64,000 nucleotides of DNA from Polytrichum commune. Lineage: Eukaryota > Streptophyta > Polytrichopsida > Polytrichales > Polytrichaceae. This document shows, in pieces, positions 1 to 11,193 of this stretch. The notes under the pieces are model-generated. The model did no database searches. It saw only the letters and a program-made list of their open reading frames with translations, and was not told where the DNA came from. A program made the position numbers and the translations under genes. Location: the NCBI GenBank assembly GCA_950295325.1, contig OX485807.1, forward strand, positions 14,287,001-14,351,000, read 5' to 3'. Numbering within the stretch: position 1 is the stretch's first letter; the number at the start of each line of letters is the position of its first letter.

Positions 1-172
1 CATATGACTCCCAAAAAGCTTCCACAGAGCCAATAACAACATTCTTTGACATTAAATTAGAGTGTATATTTTGATCCCAGTGTCACTACAACCACTTTAG
101 AACGTGCCCATCGTATATAAATTGTATCCTTAACATTTCTTGAAGTTGACATGCTAATCATAAATATTAAAA

Positions 173-226
173 ATCACTTAACTCACTTAACTCACTTAAC
201 TCACTTAAAAATCACTTAACTCACTC
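173..226. repeat. short 9-bp tandem repeat
   Basis: Direct copies of CTCACTTAA follow one another, with one interruption by an A-rich variant. The array lies directly against the left end of the Harbinger-type element that starts at 230. Confidence 0.8.
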
Positions 227-229
227 TAA

Positions 230-1436
230 GGGCCGGTTTACACTACGGTGGAGAAGTCCACCGGTCATGAAAAAAAGGGCGTTTCTCAATTGTGATTGGT
301 CGAAAATGCAACTCTTGACCGGTGGGTGTTTACACTAGGTGAAGAAAACAATGGTGGTGAACTTTCCTCATGGATGATAAAATGACATGGCCGCCTACAT
401 GGCGGCACTTTTTGGAGTTGGGCTTCTCCGGAGGAGGAGTTTCTTGTCCGGCCTCAAGAGGCCAGAGAAGCCCAACTCAATAAAAAATACCATACAAATC
501 GGCAAGTGTATGCAAAGTATCACCGGTTGCCAATCGATGCAATGTCAAAGAAATTCTACACTCTATTAGAATACAAAGTCTTAATTTTGTATCTTTCTTG
601 CTCAACATGGGTCCAAGCAAATGACATAAATAAATAAAAAGTAGGCTTACTCACCCGTACACAATCTTTGAACATTTTTGCATTATACGATCCAAGAAGA
701 AATTGTGACACATATCCACTTTGCCGGTCAAATTTCCACACCACCCTCTCCTTACTCCCAAACAAAAAATATGTCATCATCATAATTGAAGCATTATGGT
801 GATACATGATGGTTTTTTGTATCGCCATAGTTGAAACGATAAAATACTTCAAAACCATAAAGATCATAAGAGAGCACAAAATCTCTCTTCTTCGATTATC
901 CGTGATTGAAGATCAAAGATAAGAAGAGAGAAATTGATGAGGATGATTAAGAGGAGAGCATGTCTTAAATAATACCAAAGAGTAGTGCTTTGTCCAATGT
1001 GTATGGATTTTCCCCTCTTCATTCTTAAACACCCAAAGAGACATTTATTTCCTACATGGGCCAAACTTGACAATTGGCAATTTGGCAATTTTCATTATCT
1101 TTTGAATAAAATTGAACATTATATTACACAATTCTTATGAACACAATTCTTGTTGAAATCTTTTGATACAATGTGAATGTAGAGAATTATGGTTTTTTAT
1201 CACAAAAATCTTCACCATTAGGTGAACTTCTCTTCACCGGTGGACTTCTCCGGTGGACTTCTCCGCTAAACTTCTCCTCTAGGTGTTTAGACTTCAACCG
1301 GTCAAGACTCCTTAAGAAATATTTTATTGCCTTTAATTCTTCTCTGGCACATCCACCATTTGCCTCATATAACCATGTCTTGGCCAAGCATTCTTGACCG
1401 ACCGGAGGCCTTCTCCACCGTAGTGTAAACCGGCCC
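230..1436. mobile_element. PIF/Harbinger-type non-autonomous element, 1.2 kb
   Basis: The left end GGGCCGGTTTACACTACGG is matched in reverse complement by the right end. Pairing continues through GTGGAGAAG and then degenerately through CCGGTC. The element is flanked on both sides by TAA (227-229 and 1437-1439), the target duplication typical of PIF/Harbinger elements, and the GGGCC start fits that superfamily. The interior has no transposase-like reading frame. It carries several CCGGTGGACTTCTCC-like subrepeats near 1,230-1,290 and a strong internal hairpin at 415-478. It is therefore best called a large MITE or deletion derivative. Confidence 0.85.
415..478. repeat. hairpin inside the 230-1436 element
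   Basis: GAGTTGGGCTTCTC at 415-428 pairs perfectly with GAGAAGCCCAACTC at 465-478. Between them is a second small palindrome, GGCCTCAAGAGGCC. Whether it has any role is unknown. Confidence 0.8.
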
Positions 1437-1439
1437 TAA

Positions 1440-2870
1440 TTGTGATTGAACAAAGTTAACTATCTCGATTGTTGGGCATGCGACCTTTACAACGTCGTCT
1501 CCTCATGGAGTATATGTTGGATCCATTCATATGGCGTTCTAGAGAAGAGATCCCGTGAGATCAATAGGACTCATCCATGTGCTATTTGTGATCTAGCTAG
1601 TTAGCTTTGAAGCAATGGCTGTTGTTGGTGCCACCATAACGGACACAATACTCTAGGCCCAATATTCCAAGCTAGGAACATCGAAAAGCCTCTCAATGCT
1701 ATCTAGAAATTGCTATTTGGTATTCAAATATGTAATAATGATATTCAAAGCCAAACAGCTCATGATGCCTTAGTAGGCCTATCTCGAAAGTTGAACAATT
1801 GCTATCAAATAGCTTCATTTTAAAGTGAGTCTTTGTTGGTGTTTGAAAGGGGGAAATGGAAAAGCGAACCACACTCGAGTACCAAGATGGAGTACTTCCA
1901 CAAACAAAAACCTTGGTGTTGTCAAAAGTATAGGTATCATAAATGGTGAGATGGGTCTTAAATGGTTACTTTTCCGACTAGGTTAGATGGATCTTAAATG
2001 GTTGCTTTTTCCAACTAGCCCACTTCTCCTAGGATATGAAACACGTGATTAGCATGAGATGGTTAGCAAATCCGCATCAAGGATGTACACACTTTCCTCG
2101 TGTCTTTAGGTTTTGCTAAGGTAGGTTAGCCTAATATCACAATCACTTCCATGAAGTTTTGAGTTACTATGATGTGCAATAGATATAGAAAAATAAGCCT
2201 AGTTGATTCATAAAAATTTGCACAAATTCAATGCTATACGAATGAGCTAAGGTGATTGAACTTTCAGTTTGTGATCATTTTTTCAAAAAAGTATCTATGC
2301 AATTTTCTTAATTTGTTGCATAGGCGCGTTTAAATTGGTTGCCATTGAGCATCATTTGTGCATTGGCCTTTTGCCTATTCCAAGTTCTCAACTATTGAGT
2401 TGTCGTACAATTCCTTAAAAACATATTAGAATCGTTTGTTTTGGTAGGATATTGAACCATGGTGAACCCAAAAGTATGTGTTAGAATAAGGTCAGTGTAT
2501 GAATTAACATCTCTACCTCAACAATCTTGATCCCAATCTTTGATTCATTATAGAGGGCCTCTATCTTTGCAGGCCTTCACCATGTAAATAATCTCATATT
2601 TTTATGTCCAAAGCTTCTAAAGGGAGGCCCTCTATGATCAATGGAGAATGAGTAATGTTGATCATAAATGATTGGACAAGCATGTTGTCATACCCAGTAA
2701 TTTGCGTCCAAGATGACCCAAAACTACTGGATGATAGTGGAGAGGTACCCAGAACCAAATGGAGTGGTTGGTAGTTTGATTCCTGGCCATGAAATCTCCT
2801 CTCTACTTGACAAAAAATCTAGCCAGGTGACCATGTGCCTCTTGTGTTAAAAATAAAATAAATAAATAAA
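1440..2870. other. intergenic, no gene seen
   Basis: No reading frame with coding character was recognised. At about 1,990-2,090 there is a fragment resembling the interior of the K MITE family (the words GGATATGAAACA and GTTAGCAAATCC recur at 21,840 and 32,715). The rest is unassigned AT-rich sequence. Confidence 0.5.
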
Positions 2871-2871
2871 C

Positions 2872-2905
<34 letters not shown>
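2871..2905. repeat. AAC/CAA microsatellite
   Basis: About eleven uninterrupted CAA units, preceded by a short AAAT-rich stretch. Confidence 0.95.
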
Positions 2906-2906
<1 letters not shown>

Positions 2907-3039
2907 ACCTAGTAACTTGCCTATAAAGTTGATGATACCCTGGTGGTACCTTGATGAAGAGATGTATTGATGGATTCATTGGGGAAGAATGATGACTAAC
3001 CATACTTTAATGGTTTTAGCATGTGAGCAGATGGTCATT

Positions 3040-3431
3040 GGAGTCAGACAACTCTAGAGGAAGAAATGGGCTAGACAACCCATGAATGAATTGTGACAAG
3101 GGCTAGACAACCCAAGAATGTAAGGTGCACAATGGCTAGGCAACCCATGAACAGATTGTGCACGGGAGTTATACAACTTCCGATGGAAGATCTTTGCCAT
3201 GGAGTTAGAAAGCTCCAACTAAGAGTTAGACACCTCCCTTTGGAAGATCTTTGTGTTGGGGTTAGACAACTTCATCTAGAAGATATGAATTGGAGTTAGA
3301 CAACTCCTAGCGGATGGATGTTATCCACTGGAGTTAGACAACTCTCAATGGATAGATGAATGGCGTTGGAATTAGACAGTTCCAACTAGAAGAATGGATG
3401 AATAAATCAATTTGGAATTAGACAATTCCAA
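3040..3431. repeat. array of about twelve degenerate mini-hairpin repeats
   Basis: Units begin near 3040, 3067, 3100, 3133, 3164, 3200, 3222, 3258, 3290, 3330, 3366 and 3412, mostly 31-46 bp apart. Each is centred on TAGACA and flanked by complementary arms. Examples are GGAGTTAGACAACTCC (3291), GGAATTAGACAATTCC (3414) and GGGCTAGACAACCC (3100). In several units a change in one arm is matched by a change in the other. Between arms many units carry GGAAGAT(C)T or GGATGGATG spacer words. One frame stays open over 3093-3299 with a roughly 12-residue periodicity, but I do not regard it as an established protein. No known repeat family is recognised. Confidence 0.75.
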
Positions 3432-3444
3432 CTGGAAGAATGTG

Positions 3445-4847
3445 ATTGAGCCAAAAGATGGAAGAACATTCATAGTAGAACTAAAGCTAGAGCTATGAAT
3501 ATAAGGATTTTACTATATTTGGAAATATAAAGTTAAAATAATGTCTTTGGCATAAGAGGAAGCTCGGGGGAGGAGAGAGGATCTTTTTTGTCTCTCCTAT
3601 GGTCGGGTGGTTTGAGCTTATAGTCATTCACATTGTATTCGTTAAGGGTCAAGTTTTTATATTACACTCCGCTGAAAGTTCATAATTATTGTATTGAGTA
3701 TAAATGTTTATTGTATTATTCCTTATAAATTTAAATTCAATGATATTTTAGTCGTTAATTTACCTCCAAGAAATTTCAAATATATTGGCCCGATAAATAA
3801 AGCACACAAGATCTTTGGTTGCACATTGTGTGATCACTTTTTATAAGTCACTTCCCGGGGGTTTGTAGTTTATATTTTAAATAGGGAAAATCCCAAGGAA
3901 ACACTCAAGGAAGACTCAAAACATGATTTTTGTACCATACGGGTGTCTCAAGTAAGTTTAATTAGGACAAACATAGGAGGCCATGATGATAGCACTTCCC
4001 CCAATAGACTCTTCATTCATGATGGCCCTTCAGGCCAAAGTTCCTCTCTCTCTAATTAGGACAAACATAGGTTGATAACTTGATATCAAGCATCGACAAC
4101 CAAGAGGAAAAAAGGACTTCATCGGACGGCAAACAAGTGACAAGTGATGTGGCCGCCTTCAACATATACCTCTCTTCCTATCATACTATGGTCTTTACAG
4201 TTACTATTCATGAAATCTGAAGACAACAACCTATTCATACCTTCTCAATTATAATTCTCTAGGTCAATCAAGGTCATTGTCACCTATATCCTATTTGAGC
4301 TAGACAAACCAAAAAACTAACACCATAAGAATTGAACCCTCCGAGTGCCGAATAGTGGTTTCCACGTAGGATTCAATAGGGGTTAACCAATGTGAATATG
4401 ACACGTGCCAAACTTCTTCAAAAAATATGAATTAAGTGTGTTATGTTGAAATTTATGTCACCCTACATCAATAAAGATAAAATATGTAGAGCAATGTCAA
4501 GTACTACTAAGAAGGTAGTATTTGGGGATGGTTAGCAAGTGCTATCCCCACGGACTACCCATTAACCTTTCTTTAGTCCATTAGGCATTTGGCAGGTGAC
4601 CTTCTTGTTATGTTTAAAAAGTATACATGCATGTGATTGAGATTAAAAGTTGAATATGGGATTTTGACTTAACTTACTAGTATTGTAAATATGAGGTATT
4701 TTATAGTGTTGAAGAAATACCATTTTCAATGCAAGACTTGGCAAATTTTTTTGGAAGACTCGACATGGGTGTTTGATGTTTCTCAAAGTCAAAGTTGTCA
4801 ATCAACACATATGTTTTACCATATAGGTTCAAAAAAGAGCATATTTT
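3445..4847. other. intergenic, no gene seen
   Basis: AT-rich sequence without recognisable coding or structural features. Confidence 0.5.
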
Positions 4848-5221
4848 AGGTAGATGTGTCTAATTCGGCGTCTCATCTTAAATGGACACCTATATTTGAG
4901 TGGTGTATGGTTGGGTGTGACTCTAAGAGTGGACAACAAAAAGACAAGTGTCTATAGGAGACAAGACTACATGCTTGAGACGTGATAATCATTCTAGGTA
5001 TAATCATCAACATAATAGGAGGGACCTAAATGATTGTTTAATAAAAAAAGAACCTTCACTTTGACAATGAATTAGATATTAATGCGAATTATAGAAATTA
5101 CGAGGACAATGGCTACGGGCACGATTTGGATTTGTTGATCATCTCAAACTAATTACATGTTTCCTATCCTACAAGAAGGGAGTGCAGAGCAAAAAATGTC
5201 CATTTAAGGCACACTTGCCTT
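4848..5221. mobile_element. K-family MITE, copy 1
   Basis: The ends AGGTAGATGTGTCTAA and TTAAGGCACACTTGCCT are imperfect reverse complements. The interior (words such as TATATTTGAGTGG, ACGATTTGGATTTG and TTCACTTT) recurs in order at 59,082-59,446 and inverted at 21,790-22,158 and 32,668-33,077. No coding content is seen. The superfamily is not determined because no clear target duplication is visible. Confidence 0.7.
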
Positions 5222-6005
5222 GACTTAATCAATACCTAGTATGAGTGGTGGGGGAGTGGTGATAATTCTCTTTAATTCTTTAGTGATATTACCAAATTGG
5301 GATGGCGTGTATTTTTTGAAGCAATTTGTGTGTCGGACTAATCAATTGAATGACATGATATGGCTTTGTGGTGGGAGTATTTTGTCAAAAACCGATAGAG
5401 GTTGAAATACAAGGAAAAATCACGAGTTATATAGGAAATCGTCTTCTTGTATAGCTTGCCTCTCTTGTGTTAGGGTTTGATAATCAATCACATGCTCAAA
5501 AAAACATTGTTCATTATATTTTTTTCTCCCCTCCTGTCACCAAAAAGCCTCCACCCTTCAATTTCGTCCTAGCCCGAATGGAGAAGTTTATAATGACATG
5601 TAGAGATTTCTCTCTTTGTAACACAATGTATGATTCCAATCTATCGTTGGAATATACAAAACTTAGCCAAGTCTATACTATGTCTTCTTACACTCCTTAA
5701 TCTCGGATAATGTCACATCCTTGTATTTCTCTAAAGTCCACCCGGCCGCTTTGGCCACGCATGCCTTCAAAGATATCCCTCTTGTGAAGCGAGTCATTGT
5801 CGTCGACTCCACACTACTACATGAGTTCTCGCTTATTGATTCCATGAATTACACAAGTTTAAGTATTGATAAATACTTGTCATTTATTGTAGTTTCTCCT
5901 CACGCTTCAACCACTATATTGGTTTAATGAACTAATGGTTATCCCTAATGGAACCAAACAAACTTCCTTTGTTCCCCTAGACTTTACTAGCTAATAGTGT
6001 AACTT
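5222..6005. other. intergenic with a weak open stretch
   Basis: The stretch 5,467-5,927 is more GC-rich than its surroundings and holds two moderate open frames (77 and 68 codons) in different frames. No family was recognised, and I do not call a gene. Confidence 0.35.
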
Positions 6006-6009
6006 TTCC

Positions 6010-6640
6010 ATTACTTCTCGGAATGTCCTGAAATTTTATCTGTAACTAGGGAGACAAAGCAAAAAACATCTCACCAATTTGTGAGCCTATCCCATTTTCT
6101 GTCCGACAGTTATGACCATTTTAGTGTGTCAGTCTACCCAAATTTCAGAATGTCATAACTTCCTCTCACAGGCTCCAAAGAACTTCAAATTTTGGGAGCA
6201 ATCATAAAAACTAATTTTTTATGACCCCCCGAAATTTCAAACTATTTTCATTTTCTGCCAAAACGTTATGGCCTTTTTAGTCTGCAACTCTTGAAAACAC
6301 TTTAGAATAATATATCTCCTTCTCATATATTCGGAATGACTTGAAATTTGTACCACAACTAGGAAACCTAAGAACAAAGCATCCCTCAAAATTTCATGCG
6401 TTTCCAAGCCTCTGTCCATGAGTTATGCCCATTTCAGCTCAAAAATGTAGGCGAAGTTCAGAATGTCATAACTGCTGCTCCAGTACTCCAAACATCCTCA
6501 GATTTTGACCATGTTCATATAAACAAGTTGTTTATTAACCCTCTAAATTTCAATGAAGTAGCTTCTTCTGCTCGGAAGTTATGCCCCTTACAACCTAGAC
6601 TACTCAAGAAATACCCAAGAAATATGAACTCAAATACTAC
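6010..6640. repeat. satellite-like tandem repeat, about 156 bp x 4
   Basis: The word GTTATG(C/A/G)CC followed by TTT(T/C)AG recurs at 6109, 6265, 6422 and 6578, a spacing of 156, 157 and 156 bp. Other words keep the same register. For example TTCGGAATG(T/A)C with TGAAATTT occurs near 6,018 and 6,328, two periods apart. Copies are diverged by many substitutions but few indels. It could be a small satellite or the tandem-repeat part of a larger retroelement. Confidence 0.7.
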
Positions 6641-6644
6641 AACT

Positions 6645-9110
6645 TGAAGCCATAAAATATCTTAAAATTATTCACACCAAAACTAATTCTAACAAGAGGT
6701 CAAGCCCTCTTCAAGGCCAACTAGCCTTGGCTCTCCAACTAAAAACTAAACACACACATGTGTTCCAATCTTGCTTCCAACATACCCACATTTATAACAC
6801 GTGGGGTGCCTTGGAGCACGAAGGGAAGAGAGGATGAGTGAGGGAAGAATGAAGAATTATATAGTGAGTTTGAGGGGGTGAGCATCCTCAAGGTTCACGA
6901 TAAGCCCTCGAGATCTCCTCATACTTTGTAGGCTCTAATCCTATCTCCTAAGCCTTCCTCCCTCAAATGATCAACAAGGATCCTAATTCAAACATTTAAC
7001 TAACCTTGGTTTTCTACCTACCACACTTTACCAAGGTTTGTCCTTCTCCTACTTAAATCCACTCCACAAAAGCCTAATGCTTCAAACTAAGTTTTCTTCA
7101 AGCTTCACTCTTTTTATATTTTTGTGAATAATCATAAATCACCAAAACACCACTTGTAATGTTTTACAAGTGTTAACTACCAATGTGGACATCAATTTGG
7201 GCTCACACCTCCTCCCCCCCCCTTTACGGGATTTTGGTCACATGTTTATCGTTTTCTCAAAAGAACACTTAAATTGAGCTTGGAAGTTGTTTGGGAGTTG
7301 CATGGTTGGTGGGCATGGCATTGTAATTGTTGGTACCAAAGAATTTCTAGATAACACACCAAAGACAAGACGTACCTTCAAATATGGTCAAATGGTAGGT
7401 CATGTATTTTTATCTGTAAGATTGTTATCACAAATATAAATGAATATTGGTATTTCTTGCAAATAATGTGCTAAATTCATAGTCAATATATTTTAGTTAT
7501 GTGGTGGACTTGCTATGTGTGGATATGTAGGTCATGTTATGCCTCCACTTCAGTTTGGTTTTGAAAAACCCATGAACATATGCTCATATGCCCTTAACCC
7601 CTAGAAACCTGTGAGTTTTGAGTAAATTTTGAATATGTTATTAAGAATATGTTCTTTCTATGAAAGGAAAAACTTCTTAAAACAAAGTTGTTTATGAAAG
7701 ATTGATACATATATCTATACAATTGGTGCTTAGACTGAAGCATATCATATTTATATGGGCTTTATAAAATGGTTGTTATCTAAAAACATCTCGTGAATTT
7801 AATTTGGACCTTTTGTAATAGAATTTGTGATTAAAATTTCTCTATACATAAGAATAGTATGTAATGAATAATTGCAAAGGAAAACCTATCATCTGCATAA
7901 AAAAATAATCATTGTGTCATCATTATTTGTGCTTATTGGCTACACTCCCACTATACTACAAAAAAAATGATGTGCCTAAGTTTGACAAGCTAGTAAAAAT
8001 AAGCAATTGGCCTCATTGTGGTGGGTGGTGGGTTGAACTAATTCCACGTCTTCGTTGCTAATTATCCTAGCAAAGGCTGGCACACAAGTCTTGCTACCAT
8101 AGCCACAACATAAAATAATTCTGAAATATATATGTTGGATTTTTTTGAGAATAATAGACACATTTTTTCCAAATCACTTTTATTTACCTTACACAATTAC
8201 CGGAATGTGGTGAATCCTCACTCCACACAAGCTTATGTAGTGGTAATAGTCCATTACAAAATATTAGATTGAGAGAGGGTTGCACATTATATTCCACGGC
8301 ATACTTAGTCATTGCAAAGAATATGGGTTAACATGAAATTGTAAGACTTTGTACTAAGAACTTGGTCTATAACCTGAATAATTGTTCGGACCTCATCTCC
8401 ACATAGAAGATGCATCTATATAAAATAGTGTCCTACTAAGAAAAGTTGGTACATCAGAAGAAGTACCACCTTCAAAATGAACTTTGTAATTTGATGCAAA
8501 AATATATGAACAAATTTCAGCATGCGTTTTCAAGAAGTGAGGACATTTAACAAGAACATTTGTTTTGAATACAGTTTCAGAGCTTGATTGTGCAAAGAAG
8601 AATTTATTTTCTTGGAGTTGTGTTAAACTAAGAGAAACTAAGACAATTAAACATAGTACCACCTTCAACAAAACACGTGATTTGTTGATGTTATACAAAA
8701 GACACCAACAAATACATATAAGACAACGAACTGGGACTTCATCTCTTAAATTTATAGAGCCCACATGGATTGTGGATAATTCTCCCACTTTACTAATACG
8801 AGGGCTATTCTCCATTATCTTGCTAATGACTCAATGTTCATTGACACAACTACCACCTATTGCTTAGGTATTGTTGAACAAGTTGAACTTGATTTTTAAA
8901 ATCATAAAATTATTAATAATCTCATTTTTTTTAAATGTTCGTTGGACTTTTGGTTAGTTGATTAATTATTGAACACAAGTATGTTGGACCGGCTATTAGC
9001 ATATGGTAGTAGCCTCAAGAGGGCACAAGTCTAAATGGCCTAAGGAGAGGAGAGGGAAGAGGAGACTCAATCGTAGAGAGGGTTTGGCTTTGTCCCCATG
9101 ACCACATGTC
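6645..9110. other. intergenic, no gene supported
   Basis: Largely AT-rich. Around 8,393-8,867 both strands stay open (140 codons on -, 100 on +), but neither translation resembles a family I know. I see no LTRs, primer-binding site or transposase motif. Confidence 0.45.
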
Positions 9111-9114
9111 CCTT

Positions 9115-9674
9115 GGATCTTTCACCTATGCGCCATGGGAAGCATGGAGTAATGCCGTAGTTGCTCACCAAATGGCATTGGTTGGCCAAGTGCAAATGAA
9201 AATAAAAATGGTTGACATAATGGCTCATTTACATAAAAGTTCATGCATTGGAGGACATAGGGAAAAGAAATAACAACCGGGAAGAGGCAAAGTGAACAAC
9301 TTAGTGTGAAAAATGTGAGATTGATAAATTAGTCGATGAATTCATAGGATAGAACAGTTTGGATCATAGACAAGGGCGATGTCAATTTTGTGAGAGAATT
9401 TGAATTCATAATCTAAAGGGTGTTAAACTTCATCATGGAGTTAGTTCATTGACTCCACTTGGTTGGATTTGACCAAATACTTGTCATGCTTTGGGACTTG
9501 GGAACATGGGTTAGGGAATATCATGACATGTCTACAATGAGGTGAAATATTGCGGAAAGTAATGTTGATGTAGCCAAAGTAGTGCAAGAGAGCAATGATG
9601 CTCTTAGGTTGTCAATGGCCTTCCCACTTCGGACATTGCCAATGCATCCATGTGGTAACAATGAATGGACATAG
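9115..9674 (+). pseudogene. decayed coding fragment, family unknown
   Basis: Two stretches look like former coding sequence. At 9115-9270 an open frame without an ATG reads with natural composition (it includes APWEAWSNAVVAHQM) and ends at TAA. At 9495-9674 a different frame reads WVREYHDMS and then, after one internal TGA, VDVAKVVQESNDALRLSMA. The frames differ, so at least one frameshift separates them. The pattern could suit a Gag-like or host gene relic, but no signature motif is present and the call rests only on coding texture. Confidence 0.3.
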
Positions 9675-10659
9675 TTAGTGGGCTAATTGGGTAAAGATGA
9701 GGAGCACACCAACTTCTCTATACTCTAGTATACAAGCGAGGCAATGCGTGGCTCCAACCTTGAAGACAACCCAAATATCTAGTTGGTCGATTGAGTGTGG
9801 CTCAAAAGAATCTTGTTGACATTCAAGGTCTAAATTGAATATAGTTTACAACTCTTTGCATGAAGTTGTGAGTAGTGTATTGCACTTCATGGTCTTTGGA
9901 ATAACTCCGAACCTCATGCTCACAAATTGTGGTTACATTACCACTTCCCACCTTTGGGTATGATTCTTTTAGCTTGGGGTGGATTGTCAAAGTTTGTGGG
10001 AGAACATCAATTTTTGTGCATATTAACAAGAATTAATTGTAGAAGTTAGAATAGTGATTTTTATGTGTACAATTCATTGTCCATTGGTGTGCTGGAATAA
10101 TTTTAGATGTATTTGTTAAAGGGCCTTTCCATACCCCTACTTGTTACTACTTCCACCATGGTTATGTGAATATGTTGGTTTCGTGACTAGTCTAATTCCA
10201 TGTCTAGTCTAGTCTAGTCTTGTCCCGTGACTAGTTCAATTTTGGCCATAAGGGCAGTTCCTATCCTCTACTAGTCCCTCTCCCTAGAGACCTTCTATTT
10301 CTTGGTGTGGCTACCCATCCTTCACTTTAGCTTTATTGGTCCTAGATAAGGCTTCTCCTTGAAACCCTCTCATTCATCTAGCCTCCTAGAGTATGAAAGT
10401 GTCCATGGTTCCTCAACCCCACCAACCTGAGTCCTAGTTCCCTTTAGCAGATACAAATCTTCATGGTTGGACACGAACTCCATACTTAATGTTGTGTATA
10501 CCACATTTGGACATTCTTTTACACAATGAACTATGGCATGTGTCCTCTTTACTATAACTTAGTAGGTAATAGAGCAAATCTCACAAAATGCCAATCCTAA
10601 AGTTCTATGAGTAACTCCTGACTCTAGTATGGTCTAAGGCTACATTAGGTGCTTAGAGA

Positions 10660-10721
<62 letters not shown>

Positions 10722-11190
10722 ACTTAGATGCATAGATATTGAAATTGATGAAGCAATTCATAGATATAGGTTGTCTCGCATTTTGAGCAAAATTAAGCAC
10801 TTCAACGGCACAAACATAGTGTTTTGTTGCATGTGATACTTTTAGACAAATAATTGTGATGAAGAATGTTTACAAACCCTTGATTCAAAGGGGTGTGTTG
10901 ATTGATGATCACAATTTCAAAACCGTATTTCTTGAAATGACAGATGCAAGTGCAACCAACATGGACGTATTTATCCCCAAAACCTAACGACAAAAATATC
11001 TCCCTCATTCCAATCTTTGAGAAAACTTTTAGAGTTTGTTTGGGCAAGGGGATATGGACTTTGACGGCACACAAAATTGTCAGCATCAAGTTCAAACGGT
11101 CATGGTATTAATTTTAAGTTTCAAATGACAGACTTGAGAACTTTAGTCCAAAGTATATTGCACAAGTCAACCACTACAAGGATCAATGAG
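9675..11190. other. intergenic with microsatellite
   Basis: Apart from the GT/GA repeat at 10,662-10,722, nothing was recognised. A 97-codon frame on the minus strand (10,802-11,095) has no recognised family. Confidence 0.45.
10662..10722. repeat. compound (TG)n(AG)n microsatellite
   Basis: About 18 TG units run directly into about 11 AG units without interruption. Confidence 0.95.
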
Positions 11191-11193
11191 TAA

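Noticed and set aside
3093-3299. A repeat protein with about 12-residue units
   Set aside because: The frame is only partly kept across the array, and the palindromic arms explain the periodicity at DNA level.
3040-3431. CRISPR-like array (repeats every 31-46 bp)
   Set aside because: The spacers resemble one another, spacing is irregular, the setting is a plant nuclear genome, and no cas-like genes are nearby.
8393-8867. Genes of 140 codons (-) and 100 codons (+) overlapping on opposite strands
   Set aside because: Neither has recognisable motifs; the overlap on both strands and AT-rich context point to chance.
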